A stretch of 64,000 nucleotides of DNA from Sphingomonas radiodurans (GCF_020866845.1 NZ_CP086594.1:310001-374000); one strand, 5' to 3'; shown: positions 26,842 to 36,579, counted from the first letter of the stretch. Translations and numbers: made by a program. The notes: generated by a model from the letters alone, not told the origin.

Positions 26842-27689
26842 TGAACAAGATGCTTGTCGTCGTCTTCTTACTCGCCGCCTCATGTTCGAGGCCGGCGAAC
26901 GAGCAGGCAAGCGTCAGCTATGACATCCCTGCCGAAGCCCCGGCGCCCGAGCGAGCGGCGCAAAGCGACGCGCCGCAAATCGCCTACAGCTACGACATCG
27001 GATATCGCCTTGCCGCCGCTCAGATCGCCCCGGTGCAGGCCCGCCAGGCCCAGCTATGCCGCTCGCTCGGACCAAACCGTTGCCTGGTGCTCGAAAGCAG
27101 CATCGATAGTTCGGACCGCGCCGACGCGTCCGCGAAGACATCGCTGGTCGTCGATGCACGGATCGCGCCCGCCTTCGGCAGCCGGCTCGATGCGTTGGTC
27201 AGCAGCGCCGGCGGTTCGGTCGGCAATCGCCGCACCGCGGCGGAGGACGTCACTAAGCAAGTGATCGACACCGACGCCCGCGTCCGCGCCAAGGAGGCGC
27301 TTGCCGATCGCCTGCTCGGCCTGATCCGCACCGCGAACGGCCGGGTCGGCGATCTCGTCGCTGCCGAAAAGGCCTATGCCGATACGCAGGAGGATCTCGC
27401 CGCTGCCCGCAGCCTGCAGGCCTCGCTTCGCCAGCGCGTCGCCATGTCGCGGTTCGACCTCGATTACACGTCGGCCGAATCGACCGGGCCCCTCACCCCG
27501 CTGCGCCAGGCGGTCACCTCCGCCGGAGAGACGATCGGCTGGAGCCTCGGCGCGCTCGTCACCGTCGCGCTGGCAGCCCTGCCCTGGGTGCTGGCGGTGA
27601 CAGGGCTGGCGTGGCTCGCACGTCGCCTCGGCTGGCGCGGCCCGATTGCTCGGTGGCGCGCACGCAGCGCGCGCGGGCCCGCCGCGTGA
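26841..27689 (+). CDS. DUF4349 family lipoprotein
   Basis: 282 residues. Signal peptide with a short lipobox-like LLAASC, a periplasmic coiled region (RLDALVSSAGGSVGNRR, VIDTDARVRAKEALADRLL, VAAEKAYADTQEDLAAARSLQ), and a C-terminal membrane helix (GALVTVALAALPWVLAVTGL). This matches DUF4349, a family of unknown function in the cell envelope. Coupled to the hydrolase gene; AAGGAA lies upstream. Confidence 0.88.
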   Translation: MNKMLVVVFLLAASCSRPANEQASVSYDIPAEAPAPERAAQSDAPQIAYSYDIGYRLAAAQIAPVQARQAQLCRSLGPNRCLVLESSIDSSDRADASAKTSLVVDARIAPAFGSRLDALVSSAGGSVGNRRTAAEDVTKQVIDTDARVRAKEALADRLLGLIRTANGRVGDLVAAEKAYADTQEDLAAARSLQASLRQRVAMSRFDLDYTSAESTGPLTPLRQAVTSAGETIGWSLGALVTVALAALPWVLAVTGLAWLARRLGWRGPIARWRARSARGPAA

Positions 27690-27788
27690 TTGCGCAGCCC
27701 GCCCCCGTCCCCTATATCCCTCGGCATTCCCGCCCCGGATGCGCGGCCATCGTCGCGCACCGGGGCTGTCTGTTTCAGGGGTAATGAT

Positions 27789-28568
27789 ATGGCGCGCCGG
27801 CGGCAGATCTATGAAGGCAAGGCGAAGATCCTGTACGAGGGGCCCGAGCCCGGCACCTTGATCCAGTATTTCAAGGACGACGCCACCGCCTTCAATGCCC
27901 AGAAAAAGGGCACGATCAACGGCAAGGGCGTGCTCAACAACCGAATCTCTGAGCATATCTTCACGTTGCTCGGTACGATCGGCGTGCCGACGCACTTCAT
28001 CCGCCGTCTCAACATGCGCGAGCAACTCATTCGTCAGGTTGAGATCGTGCCGATCGAGGTGATGGTGCGCAACGTCGCCGCCGGTACATTGTCGAAGCGG
28101 CTCGGGATCGAGGAAGGCACGCAGCTTCCCCGCACGATCATCGAATATGCCTACAAGTCGGACGAGCTCGGCGATCCGATGATTTCGGACGAACATATCG
28201 CCGCGTTCGGCTGGGCGAGCCAGGAGGAGATGCATGACATCGCCGACCTCGCGATCCGCGTGAACGATTTCCTGTGCGGCCTGTTCGCTGGCGTCGGCAT
28301 CCGACTGGTCGACTTCAAGCTCGAGTTCGGACGGATCTGGGACAATGATTTCGGCCGCATCATTTTGGCCGACGAGATCAGCCCGGATTGCTGCCGGCTG
28401 TGGGACATGAAGACCAACGAAAAGCTCGACAAGGATCGCTTCCGGCGTGATCTGGGCGGCGAAGTCGAGGCGTATCAGGAAGTTGCCCGGCGTCTTGGGC
28501 TTTTGCCGGAAGGCGGCGACACCGCGGTTCTCGACATGGCGGAGCACCGCGAGAAGCTCGGCAAGTAG
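27789..28568 (+). CDS. purC: Phosphoribosylaminoimidazole-succinocarboxamide synthase (SAICAR synthetase)
   Basis: 259 residues. Catalyses CAIR + aspartate + ATP to SAICAR in purine synthesis. Motifs: [47 protein letters not shown] and [19 protein letters not shown] lies upstream of ATG 27789. purS and purQ follow at 31.4 kb, separated by the Slam pair. Confidence 0.97.
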   Translation: MARRRQIYEGKAKILYEGPEPGTLIQYFKDDATAFNAQKKGTINGKGVLNNRISEHIFTLLGTIGVPTHFIRRLNMREQLIRQVEIVPIEVMVRNVAAGTLSKRLGIEEGTQLPRTIIEYAYKSDELGDPMISDEHIAAFGWASQEEMHDIADLAIRVNDFLCGLFAGVGIRLVDFKLEFGRIWDNDFGRIILADEISPDCCRLWDMKTNEKLDKDRFRRDLGGEVEAYQEVARRLGLLPEGGDTAVLDMAEHREKLGK

Positions 28569-28636
28569 GGCGCTTGATCGAGCGTTAACCTTTCCACGTT
28601 AGCCCCTGGCCCAACAAGGCATCGAGCAGGGGATGA

Positions 28637-29806
28637 ATGATGCGTGGAAAGTTGATCGCGATGATGTTGCCGTTGGGCATGCTCGCCGCTTGCGGCGGTG
28701 CCGGCCCACAATCGGTCGGCAGCGTCGCGCCGCCCGCGCCGACGGGTGGCACCGGGTCGACCGGCGGCACGGCGAGCGGCGGCACCGGCGCGGGTGTCAC
28801 CGGCGGTAGCGGCAACGGCGGCACGACCGCCACAGCGCACTTTCTGGCGGTGTCCGCTGCGACCACGTTCGACGCGGTCGGCGCAATGCATTCGTTCAAG
28901 AAGGACAATGTAACCGGCGGCGAACTCTATCAGGGCAATGCGAGCACCGTCCGCGCACCAAGCGGCACGATCGCTTACGATCCGCGCGACGGCATCTTCA
29001 CCGTGTCCTTCACCGATGATAAGGCCGGCATCACCAACACGACGCGCTATCAGGATCCGGCCCACCGCACCGATTTCAATCCGCGCTCGCAGCCAGAATA
29101 TGAGGTGCCGAACCTCGAAGGTTTCAACTATCTTGCGGCGGCCGACGAGGAATACGGCGTCAACACCTTCTTCTACCAGCGCCCCGGCAACGCCACGACC
29201 TACGTCACCCTCGCCGGCTTCTCCCGCTCGAAGGACGACGCCATAGAGCGGAAGGCGGAGCATGGCGTGTTCGCGTTCGGCACGCAGACCGCGTCGACCC
29301 AAATCCCGATCAAGGGCACCGGCTCGTACACCGGCGGCTTCATCGCCACCGCTGTCCTGAACCCGACCTTCGACAGCGCCCGGCCGAGCGAAAACTACTT
29401 TCAGTGGCTGGTCGGATCGAGCACCGTGGCGGTCGATTTCGGCAAGAGCACCATGTCGCTCGGCTTCGAAGGCACCGTGAACAGCACGTTCTTCGAGAAC
29501 GACCGCATCTCGGACGTGGCGCTCAGCTTCCCGACCGGCACCATCTTCAAGGCCGGCGCGACCGCGGCGATCGACTTCGCGCGCTCCGGCGGCTTCACCG
29601 GTGAATTCCAGTCGGCCAGTCTCGGCAGCCAGGCGATCGATTTCGCCCGCGTGTCGCCCGGATCGAGCACGGCCGGCGCAAGCTCGCTCGACGGCGCCTT
29701 CTACGGGCCGGACGCCGTGAACCTCGGCGGTAACTTCCGCATCGTCGGCGGCGTGCCCGATCAGCGGATCGACATCCAGGGCGCGTTCACCGGCGCCAAG
29801 AAGTAA
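28637..29806 (+). CDS. Slam-dependent-type surface lipoprotein (TbpB-like fold)
   Basis: 389 residues. A lipobox (GMLAACGG) and a long Gly/Thr/Ser-rich tether (about 20-70) precede a beta-rich domain ending in the TbpB-like barrel signatures FKAGATAAIDFARSGGFTGE and LDGAFYGPDAVNLGGNF. Such lipoproteins are placed on the cell surface by Slam. The gene lies 24 bases before the Slam gene, so they are one unit. Ligand unknown; nothing proves iron binding. ATG 28640 is an equally good start for the ribosome site AGGGG. Confidence 0.85.
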   Translation: MMRGKLIAMMLPLGMLAACGGAGPQSVGSVAPPAPTGGTGSTGGTASGGTGAGVTGGSGNGGTTATAHFLAVSAATTFDAVGAMHSFKKDNVTGGELYQGNASTVRAPSGTIAYDPRDGIFTVSFTDDKAGITNTTRYQDPAHRTDFNPRSQPEYEVPNLEGFNYLAAADEEYGVNTFFYQRPGNATTYVTLAGFSRSKDDAIERKAEHGVFAFGTQTASTQIPIKGTGSYTGGFIATAVLNPTFDSARPSENYFQWLVGSSTVAVDFGKSTMSLGFEGTVNSTFFENDRISDVALSFPTGTIFKAGATAAIDFARSGGFTGEFQSASLGSQAIDFARVSPGSSTAGASSLDGAFYGPDAVNLGGNFRIVGGVPDQRIDIQGAFTGAKK

Positions 29807-29830
29807 GCTAGCGCCCACAAGGACCATCGA

Positions 29831-31195
29831 ATGCTTCGGCTTCGCAAGCTGCTGGCGGGCGCCTGTGCGCTCGCCAGCGCGCTGATGGCAACGCCTTCGC
29901 TCGCCGCAGAAGGCGGCTCATGCGCCGAGGGAGTGTGCCAGATCCGGCTCACCCCGGCGCAGCTGCTCGCCTCGGCCGAACGCCTCGTCGCTGCCAGCCG
30001 CTTCGACGAAGCCAAGCCGCTGGTCGCCGCTTTGTCGGAAGCCCCCGGCTATCGCCTGCAGCACCGCTTCCTCAGCGGCTTCATCGCAGCACAGAAGGGC
30101 GATCATGCCGGCGCGGTGCAATTCTACGAAGCGATCCTCGCCGACGATCCGAACCAGACGCGCGTCCGCATCGAGCTCGGCAAGGCAATGCTCGCGCTCG
30201 GCAAGCCCGCCAGCGCCGATCGCCAGTTCAAATATGCCGCGCAGGACGACGAACTCCCCGCTGACGTCGCCCAGTCGATCCGCGGCGTGCGTGATATCAT
30301 CCGCGCCAACAAGAGCTGGCGCGTCAACGTCAACCTCGGCTTTGCGCCCGACAGCAACATCAACAGCGCCACCAGCGCCGAAACGGTGACCGTCCACCTC
30401 GGCGATCTCGCGCTGCCGCTGACGCTCGATCCCTCCGCCCGCGCGCAGTCGGGCACCGGACAGGTCGCCTCGCTATCCTCCAGCTCGCGCATCCCGCTGG
30501 CGACCGGCCTGTCGGTGCTGACCGACTTCGACGGCAGCGGCGTCAATTACGCTGGCAAGAGCTACGACGATTACCAGGGCCAGATCGCGCTCGGCGGCGA
30601 ATATGCCGTGGCACAATCATCGCGGGTGTCGCTCCAGGCGATCGGTGCACGCCGCTGGTTCGGCGGCAACCTCGTGTCGCGCCAGATCGGCACGCGCGTC
30701 GGCTTCCAGACCGTCGTGTCGGAGCGCACGCGTGCGGGCATCCAGCTCGACGCGCGGCGCACGTCGGCGCTGTTCGATCGCAACTTCGACGGCTGGCAGG
30801 CCGGCATCTACGCCACCTACGAACGCGGCATCGGCAAGGCAGCCTATGTGTCGGGCGGCCCGTTCCTGCGTCGCGACTGGCTGCGCGCCGGTGCCTATTC
30901 GAACACCGAGCTCGGCGGCAGCGCCGCGATCGGCGCGGAGCTTCCCTACGGCATCACCGCCGGCGCCTCAGGCAGCGTCAGCCGCGCGGTGTTCGACGCG
31001 CCAGCCGGTCTATTCTCGCTGGCCCCGCGCGACGACTGGCGTTTCTCGACCCGGCTAAGCCTCGGCAACCGCAAGCTGCGCGTGCTCGGCATGTCGCCGC
31101 AGATCACCTGGACGACCGCAAACGTCCGCTCCTCGGTTGATTTCTACAAAACAGCCCGCAGCCGCATGGCCTTCGAAGTCGCCCGCTTCTTCTGA
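29831..31195 (+). CDS. Surface lipoprotein assembly modifier (Slam family)
   Basis: 454 residues with a signal peptide (ALASALMATPSLAA). The N-terminal periplasmic part has TPR-like pairs (AERLVAASRFDEAKPLVAAL, GDHAGAVQFYEAILADDPN), and from about residue 155 a 14-strand-type outer-membrane barrel ends in the terminal aromatic MAFEVARFF. This is the Slam/DUF560 architecture, which flips lipoproteins such as TbpB to the outer surface. Paired with the adjacent lipoprotein gene. Confidence 0.9.
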   Translation: MLRLRKLLAGACALASALMATPSLAAEGGSCAEGVCQIRLTPAQLLASAERLVAASRFDEAKPLVAALSEAPGYRLQHRFLSGFIAAQKGDHAGAVQFYEAILADDPNQTRVRIELGKAMLALGKPASADRQFKYAAQDDELPADVAQSIRGVRDIIRANKSWRVNVNLGFAPDSNINSATSAETVTVHLGDLALPLTLDPSARAQSGTGQVASLSSSSRIPLATGLSVLTDFDGSGVNYAGKSYDDYQGQIALGGEYAVAQSSRVSLQAIGARRWFGGNLVSRQIGTRVGFQTVVSERTRAGIQLDARRTSALFDRNFDGWQAGIYATYERGIGKAAYVSGGPFLRRDWLRAGAYSNTELGGSAAIGAELPYGITAGASGSVSRAVFDAPAGLFSLAPRDDWRFSTRLSLGNRKLRVLGMSPQITWTTANVRSSVDFYKTARSRMAFEVARFF

Positions 31196-31202
31196 TCGCC
31201 TA

Positions 31203-31327
31203 TTCCTCCCCGGAACGGGGAGGGGGACCAGCGAAGCTGGTGGAGGAGATGGCTAGGCTATTGGCTGGCAAAGAAACCCATTCTTCACCCTACGGGTCGT
31301 TCGCCTCCCTTGGTCCGGGGAGGAACC
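31203..31327. repeat. MITE-like palindromic element with internal hairpins
   Basis: About 125 bases bounded by inverted copies of TTCCTCCCCGGA (31203-31214 and 31315-31326). Inside are a CCTCCCC/GGGGAGG hairpin (31205-31223, loop of five) and an ACCAGC/GCTGGT hairpin (31227-31241). No coding capacity. It fills most of the Slam-purS gap and may also end Slam transcription. Confidence 0.6.
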
Positions 31328-31365
31328 AATTGCGATTTGGTCCCGCATCGAATAGCGCTCGCGCC

Positions 31366-31596
31366 ATGAAATTGCGCATCCATATCACGCTGAAGCCCGG
31401 CGTCCTCGATCCGCAGGGCAAGGCGATCGAGCACGCTTTGGCCGGCCTCGGCTTCGCTGGCGTCGAAGGCGCGCGGGTCGGCAAGCTGATCGAACTCGAC
31501 GTCGCAGACACCGTCGATGACGCGCAGATTGACGCGATGTGCCGCCAGCTGCTCGCCAACACGGTGATCGAAAACTACCGGATCGAGCGCGCATGA
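31366..31596 (+). CDS. purS: Phosphoribosylformylglycinamidine synthase, PurS subunit
   Basis: 76 residues, usual length. Bridges PurQ and PurL in FGAM synthase. Sequence [35 protein letters not shown] and TVIENYRIE is typical. Its stop overlaps purQ by four bases (ATGA). Confidence 0.95.
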   Translation: MKLRIHITLKPGVLDPQGKAIEHALAGLGFAGVEGARVGKLIELDVADTVDDAQIDAMCRQLLANTVIENYRIERA

Positions 31597-32258
31597 AGAC
31601 GGCAGTCGTCGTCTTCCCCGGATCGAACTGCGACCGTGACGTCGCCGTCGCGCTGGAAGCGGTGACGGGCCGCGCGCCCGAGATGGTGTGGCACCGCGAG
31701 ACCGAGCTGCCCGACGGCATCGGCCTCGTCGCGCTGCCGGGCGGTTTCTCCTACGGCGATTATCTGCGCTCGGGCGCAATGGCCGCGCGCTCGCCGATCC
31801 TGCGCGCGGTGGCGGAGCAATCCGGCCGCGGGCTGCCCGTGCTCGGCATCTGCAATGGCTTCCAGATCCTCACCGAGGCGGGGCTGCTGCCCGGCGCGCT
31901 CATGCGCAACGCCGGGCTCAATTTCGTCTGCCGCGACGTATCGCTCACGGTCGAGAATGCGCAAAGCAGCTTCACCAGCCGCTACGACGCCGGCGAGACG
32001 ATCCTCGTGCCGGTCGCGCACCACGACGGCAATTACGTCGCCGACGCCGAAACGCTCGATCGCCTCGAGGGCGAGGGCCGCGTCGCCTTCCGCTATGCCG
32101 AGGAGGTCAACGGATCGGCGCGGCGCATTGCCGGCATCCTCAACGGCGCCGGTAACGTGCTCGGCATGATGCCGCACCCCGAACGCCGCATCGAGAAGGC
32201 GCATGGCGGTGACGATGGCCGTCGGCTGTTCGAAGGCCTGCTGGAGCTGGTTGCATGA
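31593..32258 (+). CDS. purQ: Phosphoribosylformylglycinamidine synthase, glutaminase subunit
   Basis: 221 residues. Releases ammonia from glutamine for FGAM synthesis. Nucleophile Cys87 in [10 protein letters not shown]; the His-Glu pair is in MMPHPERR. purL is not in the window: the next gene, overlapping by four bases, is a methyltransferase. Confidence 0.96.
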   Translation: MKTAVVVFPGSNCDRDVAVALEAVTGRAPEMVWHRETELPDGIGLVALPGGFSYGDYLRSGAMAARSPILRAVAEQSGRGLPVLGICNGFQILTEAGLLPGALMRNAGLNFVCRDVSLTVENAQSSFTSRYDAGETILVPVAHHDGNYVADAETLDRLEGEGRVAFRYAEEVNGSARRIAGILNGAGNVLGMMPHPERRIEKAHGGDDGRRLFEGLLELVA

Positions 32259-33142
32259 CGGCGCCCGCCGCCACGCTCCCGCTGGAGTATGACGGCAGCT
32301 TCTACCGCGAACGCCATCCCGACCTCGCGACCTTCGATGAAGAGGCGCTGGCGACGCATTATCTCGACTGGGGCCTGGCTGAAGGTCGCGTCGCGTCGCC
32401 CGCCGCCGAGCGCGAGGGGTTCCTCGATGTCGTGCTCGGCGCCGAAACCGGCACGATGCTCGAGATCGGGCCCTTCTGCCGCCCGCTCGTCAAGGGCCCG
32501 AACGTACGCTACCTCGATGTGATCGATGCCGATGCGCTGCGCCAGCGCGCGATCGAGATCGGCCTCGATCCCTCCGACTGCCCTGCGGAAATCCATTACA
32601 CCGGCGAACTGGCGCAGATCGACGACACGTTTGCCGCCGTCGTCAGCAGCCACGCGATCGAGCATCAGCCCGATCTCGTGCGGCACTTGCAGGAAGTCGA
32701 TCGGCTGCTGGCGCCGGGCGGGCGTTACTATCTCATCATCCCCGACAAGCGCTATTGCTTCGATGCGCTGATCCCCGAAAGCACGATCGCCAACGTGCTG
32801 TACGCGCACGAGCAGCGGCGCACCGTTCACAGCCTGCAAAGCGTGATCGAGCATCGCGCGATGGTGACTCACAACGATCCCGGCATGCACTGGGCCGGCG
32901 AGCACGGCCCCTTTCCGCCCGACGAACAGGCGCGCCGAGTGCGCATGGCGCTCAGCGAATACGAGGCAGCGGACGGCGGCTATATCGACGTTCACGCCTG
33001 GTACTGGACTCCGGAAGGCTTCCGGCAGACGATGGGGGTGATCCATCATCTCGGCCTGACCAGGTTGCGGCCGGCACGCGTGTACCAAACGCCGCGGTTG
33101 CGGTTCGAATTCTGCGCGGTTCTGGAGAAGACGGCGGACTGA
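32255..33142 (+). CDS. SAM-dependent methyltransferase with glycan-type N-terminal module
   Basis: 295 residues. N-terminal motif [17 protein letters not shown] ... [14 protein letters not shown], a module often fused to glycan-modifying enzymes. Then a Rossmann methyltransferase: [58 protein letters not shown]. All motifs intact. It overlaps purQ by four bases. Probably modifies a polysaccharide or glycolipid with its neighbours; acceptor unknown. Confidence 0.85.
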   Translation: MTAPAATLPLEYDGSFYRERHPDLATFDEEALATHYLDWGLAEGRVASPAAEREGFLDVVLGAETGTMLEIGPFCRPLVKGPNVRYLDVIDADALRQRAIEIGLDPSDCPAEIHYTGELAQIDDTFAAVVSSHAIEHQPDLVRHLQEVDRLLAPGGRYYLIIPDKRYCFDALIPESTIANVLYAHEQRRTVHSLQSVIEHRAMVTHNDPGMHWAGEHGPFPPDEQARRVRMALSEYEAADGGYIDVHAWYWTPEGFRQTMGVIHHLGLTRLRPARVYQTPRLRFEFCAVLEKTAD

Positions 33143-33165
33143 CCATAGTCTTGGGGAGGCGGCGA

Positions 33166-34008
33166 ATGGATGACGACGAATTGCCGCCGGAAATCGACCT
33201 CGCCTTCTATCGCGCCAACAACCCCGATCTCGCCGCATTCCCCGACGCGCCACTCCTCGCGCATTACCGCGATCACGGCCGCGACGAAGGCCGCCCCGCC
33301 AGCAGCGCAGCCAAGCGCGCCGGCTTCCTCGAAGTCGTCGCGCGCGAGCAAGGCCGCATCCTCGAGGTCGGCCCCTATTGCAACCCGATCATCTCCGGCA
33401 ACAAGGTGCGCTATCTCGACATGGCCGGCACCGAAGCGCTGCGCAAACGCGCTGCCGCTGACGATCTCGCCCCCGAACGAGTGCCGCGGATCCATTATGT
33501 AGGCACCGTCGATGCCTTGCCGCGCAGCTTCGACGCCGCGGTCGCTTGTCGGTCGATCGGCCATCATCCCGATCTCATCCGGCACTTGCAGTCGATCGGG
33601 CGCGTCCTGATCGAAGGCGGGCGCTATTATTTGATCGTCCCCGATCACCGCCGCAGCACCTCAGCTCTGCCGCTGAGCACCGAGGCCGCCGTGATCGGCG
33701 CGCATCGCGAGCAGCGCCAGGTCCATTCGCTCGAAAGCCTCATCACATACCGCGTCTTGCGGCTCGCTGACGACGGCCAACCCGTGTTGCAGACGCGCGC
33801 CAAGCGGATCGCCGCGGCGATCGACGAGCATGAGCAGGCGCGCAATTATATCGATGTCGAGGCGTGGCGTTTTACGCCCGAGTCCTTCCGCGACTTGACC
33901 GAACTGCTGTTCCAGCTCGGCCTATCGCCGCTCGCGCCCGTCCGCGTCTGGCCGACCCCAAGCGGCCGCGATGAATTCTGCGCGGTGCTGGAGAAGCCTC
34001 AACGGTGA
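33166..34008 (+). CDS. Methyltransferase paralogue with altered active-site motifs
   Basis: 280 residues, clearly a paralogue of the preceding gene: IDLAFYRANNPDLAAFPD ... HYRDHGRDEGRPAS, ILEVGPYCNPII, RYLDMAG. The AIEH segment has become RSIGHHPDL, and PDKRYCFD has become PDHRRSTSA, so substrate or activity has probably changed. A good GGGGAGG precedes ATG 33166. Its stop overlaps the sulfotransferase start (GTGA). Confidence 0.83.
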   Translation: MDDDELPPEIDLAFYRANNPDLAAFPDAPLLAHYRDHGRDEGRPASSAAKRAGFLEVVAREQGRILEVGPYCNPIISGNKVRYLDMAGTEALRKRAAADDLAPERVPRIHYVGTVDALPRSFDAAVACRSIGHHPDLIRHLQSIGRVLIEGGRYYLIVPDHRRSTSALPLSTEAAVIGAHREQRQVHSLESLITYRVLRLADDGQPVLQTRAKRIAAAIDEHEQARNYIDVEAWRFTPESFRDLTELLFQLGLSPLAPVRVWPTPSGRDEFCAVLEKPQR

Positions 34009-35021
34009 CACAGCCGTCGGAGGAGCACGACGGGCTACGCGTGCCGGTCGGCATCATCCTCTACGTCAACCGCTCGGGCTCCACCCTGCTGTCGCGGATC
34101 ATCGCCGACGTGCTGGCGGACGTGTTCGTCTTCCCCGAACTGCGCTTCACGCTCGATCTGCTCGTCGCCCGGCGCGCCCGCCGGCGCATCCCGACCGACA
34201 CGCTGATCAGCCTGATGCTCGCCGACCCGCGCCTCGCCAGCCTCGGCCTGAGCAATGCTCAGATCGCAACCGCCGCCAAACGCCACGGCGCCGACGATCT
34301 CCACCCACTGCTGACCGCGCTCGCCACCGCCGCGCTCGGCCGCCGCCCGGCCGCGCTGATCCTCAAGCTCGAACCCTACGTCGCTTTCGTGCCTGAGCTC
34401 GACGCCGCGTTCGACACGCCGCTCCTGATCCACGCGCTGCGCGATCTTCGCGCCGTCGCCCGATCCATGCGCGCGACGCCAGTGCCCGAAAAGCCCGGCT
34501 TCGACATGGCGCGCGGCAGCCTGCTTTACGCCGCGCGCCACTGGCGCAATCATTGCCGCCGGATCGAGGCCATCGCAGCGCACCGGCCAATGATCACCGC
34601 GCGCTACGAAACGCTCGCCGATCCCGTGCCCGCCGCCGTCCGCATGATCGTCGAGGCACTCGGGGTTCCGCTCGCGGACGGCAGCGGCACGCGCTTCACC
34701 GTGGCGCCAATCGACGCAGCGCTTCACCGCAACATCAACGCGCCGTTCGATCCCGAGCGCGACACGCAATGGCGCGATGATCTCAAGCCAAGCGAAATAG
34801 CGCTGATCGAGACGATCTGCGGAGCCGAAATGGCCCGCGCCGGCTATCGCACGACAGCTGACCCGCTGAGCCGACCTGCGCTCCTCCTCGCGCAACCAAT
34901 ACACCTGCGCGCGCTAGCCAGCCACACCGCCAGAACCGTCCTCACCTATGCGCGCCGCCGCGGCGGCATCAGACAGCTCATCAGCCGCCTCCGCCTCGCC
35001 CGCAGCACCGGCGAACTCTGA
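34005..35021 (+). CDS. PAPS-dependent sulfotransferase-like protein
   Basis: 338 residues. The 5'-phosphosulfate loop is YVNRSGSTLLSRIIADVL; a later HALRDLRAVARSM fits the 3'-phosphate-binding region. Transfers sulfate to a glycan or lipid acceptor (unknown). GTG start overlaps the upstream stop; the unit purS-purQ-MT-MT-ST is one transcript by overlap. Confidence 0.83.
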   Translation: MTQPSEEHDGLRVPVGIILYVNRSGSTLLSRIIADVLADVFVFPELRFTLDLLVARRARRRIPTDTLISLMLADPRLASLGLSNAQIATAAKRHGADDLHPLLTALATAALGRRPAALILKLEPYVAFVPELDAAFDTPLLIHALRDLRAVARSMRATPVPEKPGFDMARGSLLYAARHWRNHCRRIEAIAAHRPMITARYETLADPVPAAVRMIVEALGVPLADGSGTRFTVAPIDAALHRNINAPFDPERDTQWRDDLKPSEIALIETICGAEMARAGYRTTADPLSRPALLLAQPIHLRALASHTARTVLTYARRRGGIRQLISRLRLARSTGEL

Positions 35022-35025
35022 CCGA

Positions 35026-35769
35026 TCAGATCCGCGCGCCGAACGGGGTGAAATCCGTCCCCTCGTCATACACGTCCATCCCCTCGGCGCGCTTCAGCCA
35101 GCCGACCACCAGATAGGTCACCGGCGTCAGCAGCGCCTCCCACGCGACCTTCAGCGCCCATTGCGTGAACAGCACGGTGATGACGAGCTCGGTCGTCCAC
35201 CCCGCCGCGCCGAGAAACGCGAGCGGATAGAAGATCAAACTGTCCACGCCCTGCCCCGCCACCGTCGATCCGATCGTCCGCATCCACAGATGCCGCCCGC
35301 CGGTCGCCACCTTCATCCGCGCGAGGACATAGGAATTGACGAACTCGCCCGCCCAGAAGGCGCACATGCTCGCAAACACGATCCGCGGCACTTGCCCGAA
35401 TACCGATTCGTACGCCGCCTGGTTGGTCCAGTCCGGCGCCGGCGGCAGCGCGACGACCACCCACGCCATGAACGCCATGAACACCGTCGCGGCGAACCCC
35501 GCCCAGATCACCCGTCGCGCGCGCGCATAACCATAGACCTCGGTCAGCACGTCGCCGATCACATAACCCACCGGAAAGAACAGGATGCCCGCGCCGAACG
35601 GCCAGTAACCGACCCCCGGCAGCCACACCTGCGCCACCTTCCCCGCGCCAAGCACGTTCGAAAGCAGCAGGATCGCGACGAACGCCGCCATCACGAAATC
35701 GTAGAAGCGCAGGCTCTGCCCCCGCAACTGATCGGCCACCACGCGGCCCGGCGCATCCCCCTCGCTCAT
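35026..35769 (-). CDS. yhhQ: Queuosine precursor transporter, YhhQ/VUT family
   Basis: 247 residues from ATG 35769 (alternatives 35781 and 35805 have no better ribosome site). About six membrane helices: FVAILLLSNVLGAGKVAQVW, GILFFPVGYVIGDVLTEVYGY, AATVFMAFMAWVVVAL, AFWAGEFVNSYVLARMK and GVDSLIFYPLAFLGAAG. This is the family that imports preQ0/preQ1. Converges closely on the sulfotransferase gene; the tRNA-Arg lies upstream, divergent. Confidence 0.9.
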   Translation of the reverse strand: MSEGDAPGRVVADQLRGQSLRFYDFVMAAFVAILLLSNVLGAGKVAQVWLPGVGYWPFGAGILFFPVGYVIGDVLTEVYGYARARRVIWAGFAATVFMAFMAWVVVALPPAPDWTNQAAYESVFGQVPRIVFASMCAFWAGEFVNSYVLARMKVATGGRHLWMRTIGSTVAGQGVDSLIFYPLAFLGAAGWTTELVITVLFTQWALKVAWEALLTPVTYLVVGWLKRAEGMDVYDEGTDFTPFGARI

Positions 35770-35829
35770 AATCCCTATCATGCCGACGGTTTCACCCACC
35801 CGCAATCCGCGCTAACGCGGCTCGCGTGC

Positions 35830-35906
35830 GCGCCCGTAGCTCAGTTGGATAGAGCACGAGCCTTCTAAGCTTGGGGCCGCTGGTTCGAATCCAGCCGGGC
35901 GCGCCA
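35830..35906 (+). tRNA. tRNA-Arg (anticodon UCU)
   Basis: 77 bases including an encoded CCA. Acceptor stem GCGCCCG/CGGGCGC, D-stem GCTC...GAGC, anticodon stem CGAGC/GCTTG with loop CTTCTAA (anticodon TCT, reading AGA), T-arm GCTGG-TTCGAAT-CCAGC. AGA is a rare codon in this GC-rich genome. Confidence 0.97.
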
Positions 35907-36054
35907 CGATTTCAATGGGTTACGTCCATCATCCGATGCAGCAGGGTAGATTTAGGTAACGCCTAGGACCGTCAAGCTGTGGCATCGAGTGAGCGTGCTG
36001 CCGCTCCGAGGCGCCGATCGCGCCTTAGACTAAGAACAATCTCTTGCGGGGATC

Positions 36055-36579
36055 ATGCAAATGCCGATGATAACTGACTGGATCACTGCAGGTGCGGCTG
36101 TTCTCACGATGATGGCCGCTGCAGCCGCACTGATCGTTGCGTGGCGCGCTCCAATGATGGCCGCACGGTTCGCAGAAAACTTACGTCGCCAGAACGAGGT
36201 TGAGAGCGAACGTACGCGCATCCGGATGGCTGTATTCATCAGTTTGATGAGGTGCCGCAATCAACTCCTGCATCGGGATGCGATCGATGCGATCAACTTA
36301 GTGGATGTGGCGTTTGCCGATTCGCAATCTGTTCGTCAGGCGAGAAAGTCATTTGCGGAAGCAACCTTTGAAGAGCCTAGCCATCCAGTCAAAATCGTGG
36401 AGCGTTACCACGCACTCATCGACAAGGTCGCAAACGAAGTTGGCTTCGGTGGAAACATCGGACCTTCGGATATTCAGAGCGGATATTACCCACGAGGCCT
36501 CGGACGGTTAGACGAAGCAGCTTTCGCGGATGCGGAGGAAAAGATTGCTAGGGCCGCGATTGGAGACAGGACAGCGTAA
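36055..36579 (+). CDS. DUF6680-like membrane-anchored protein
   Basis: 174 residues. One N-terminal membrane helix (TAGAAVLTMMAAAAALIVAW), then a helical cytoplasmic part (RIRMAVFISLMRCRNQLL, AIDAINLVDVAFADSQSVRQ, IQSGYYPRGL) resembling DUF6680. Function unknown. Codon use is visibly less GC-rich than neighbours. It lies 149 bases after a tRNA gene, which may mean acquired DNA, but no integrase is present. Confidence 0.75.
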   Translation: MQMPMITDWITAGAAVLTMMAAAAALIVAWRAPMMAARFAENLRRQNEVESERTRIRMAVFISLMRCRNQLLHRDAIDAINLVDVAFADSQSVRQARKSFAEATFEEPSHPVKIVERYHALIDKVANEVGFGGNIGPSDIQSGYYPRGLGRLDEAAFADAEEKIARAAIGDRTA

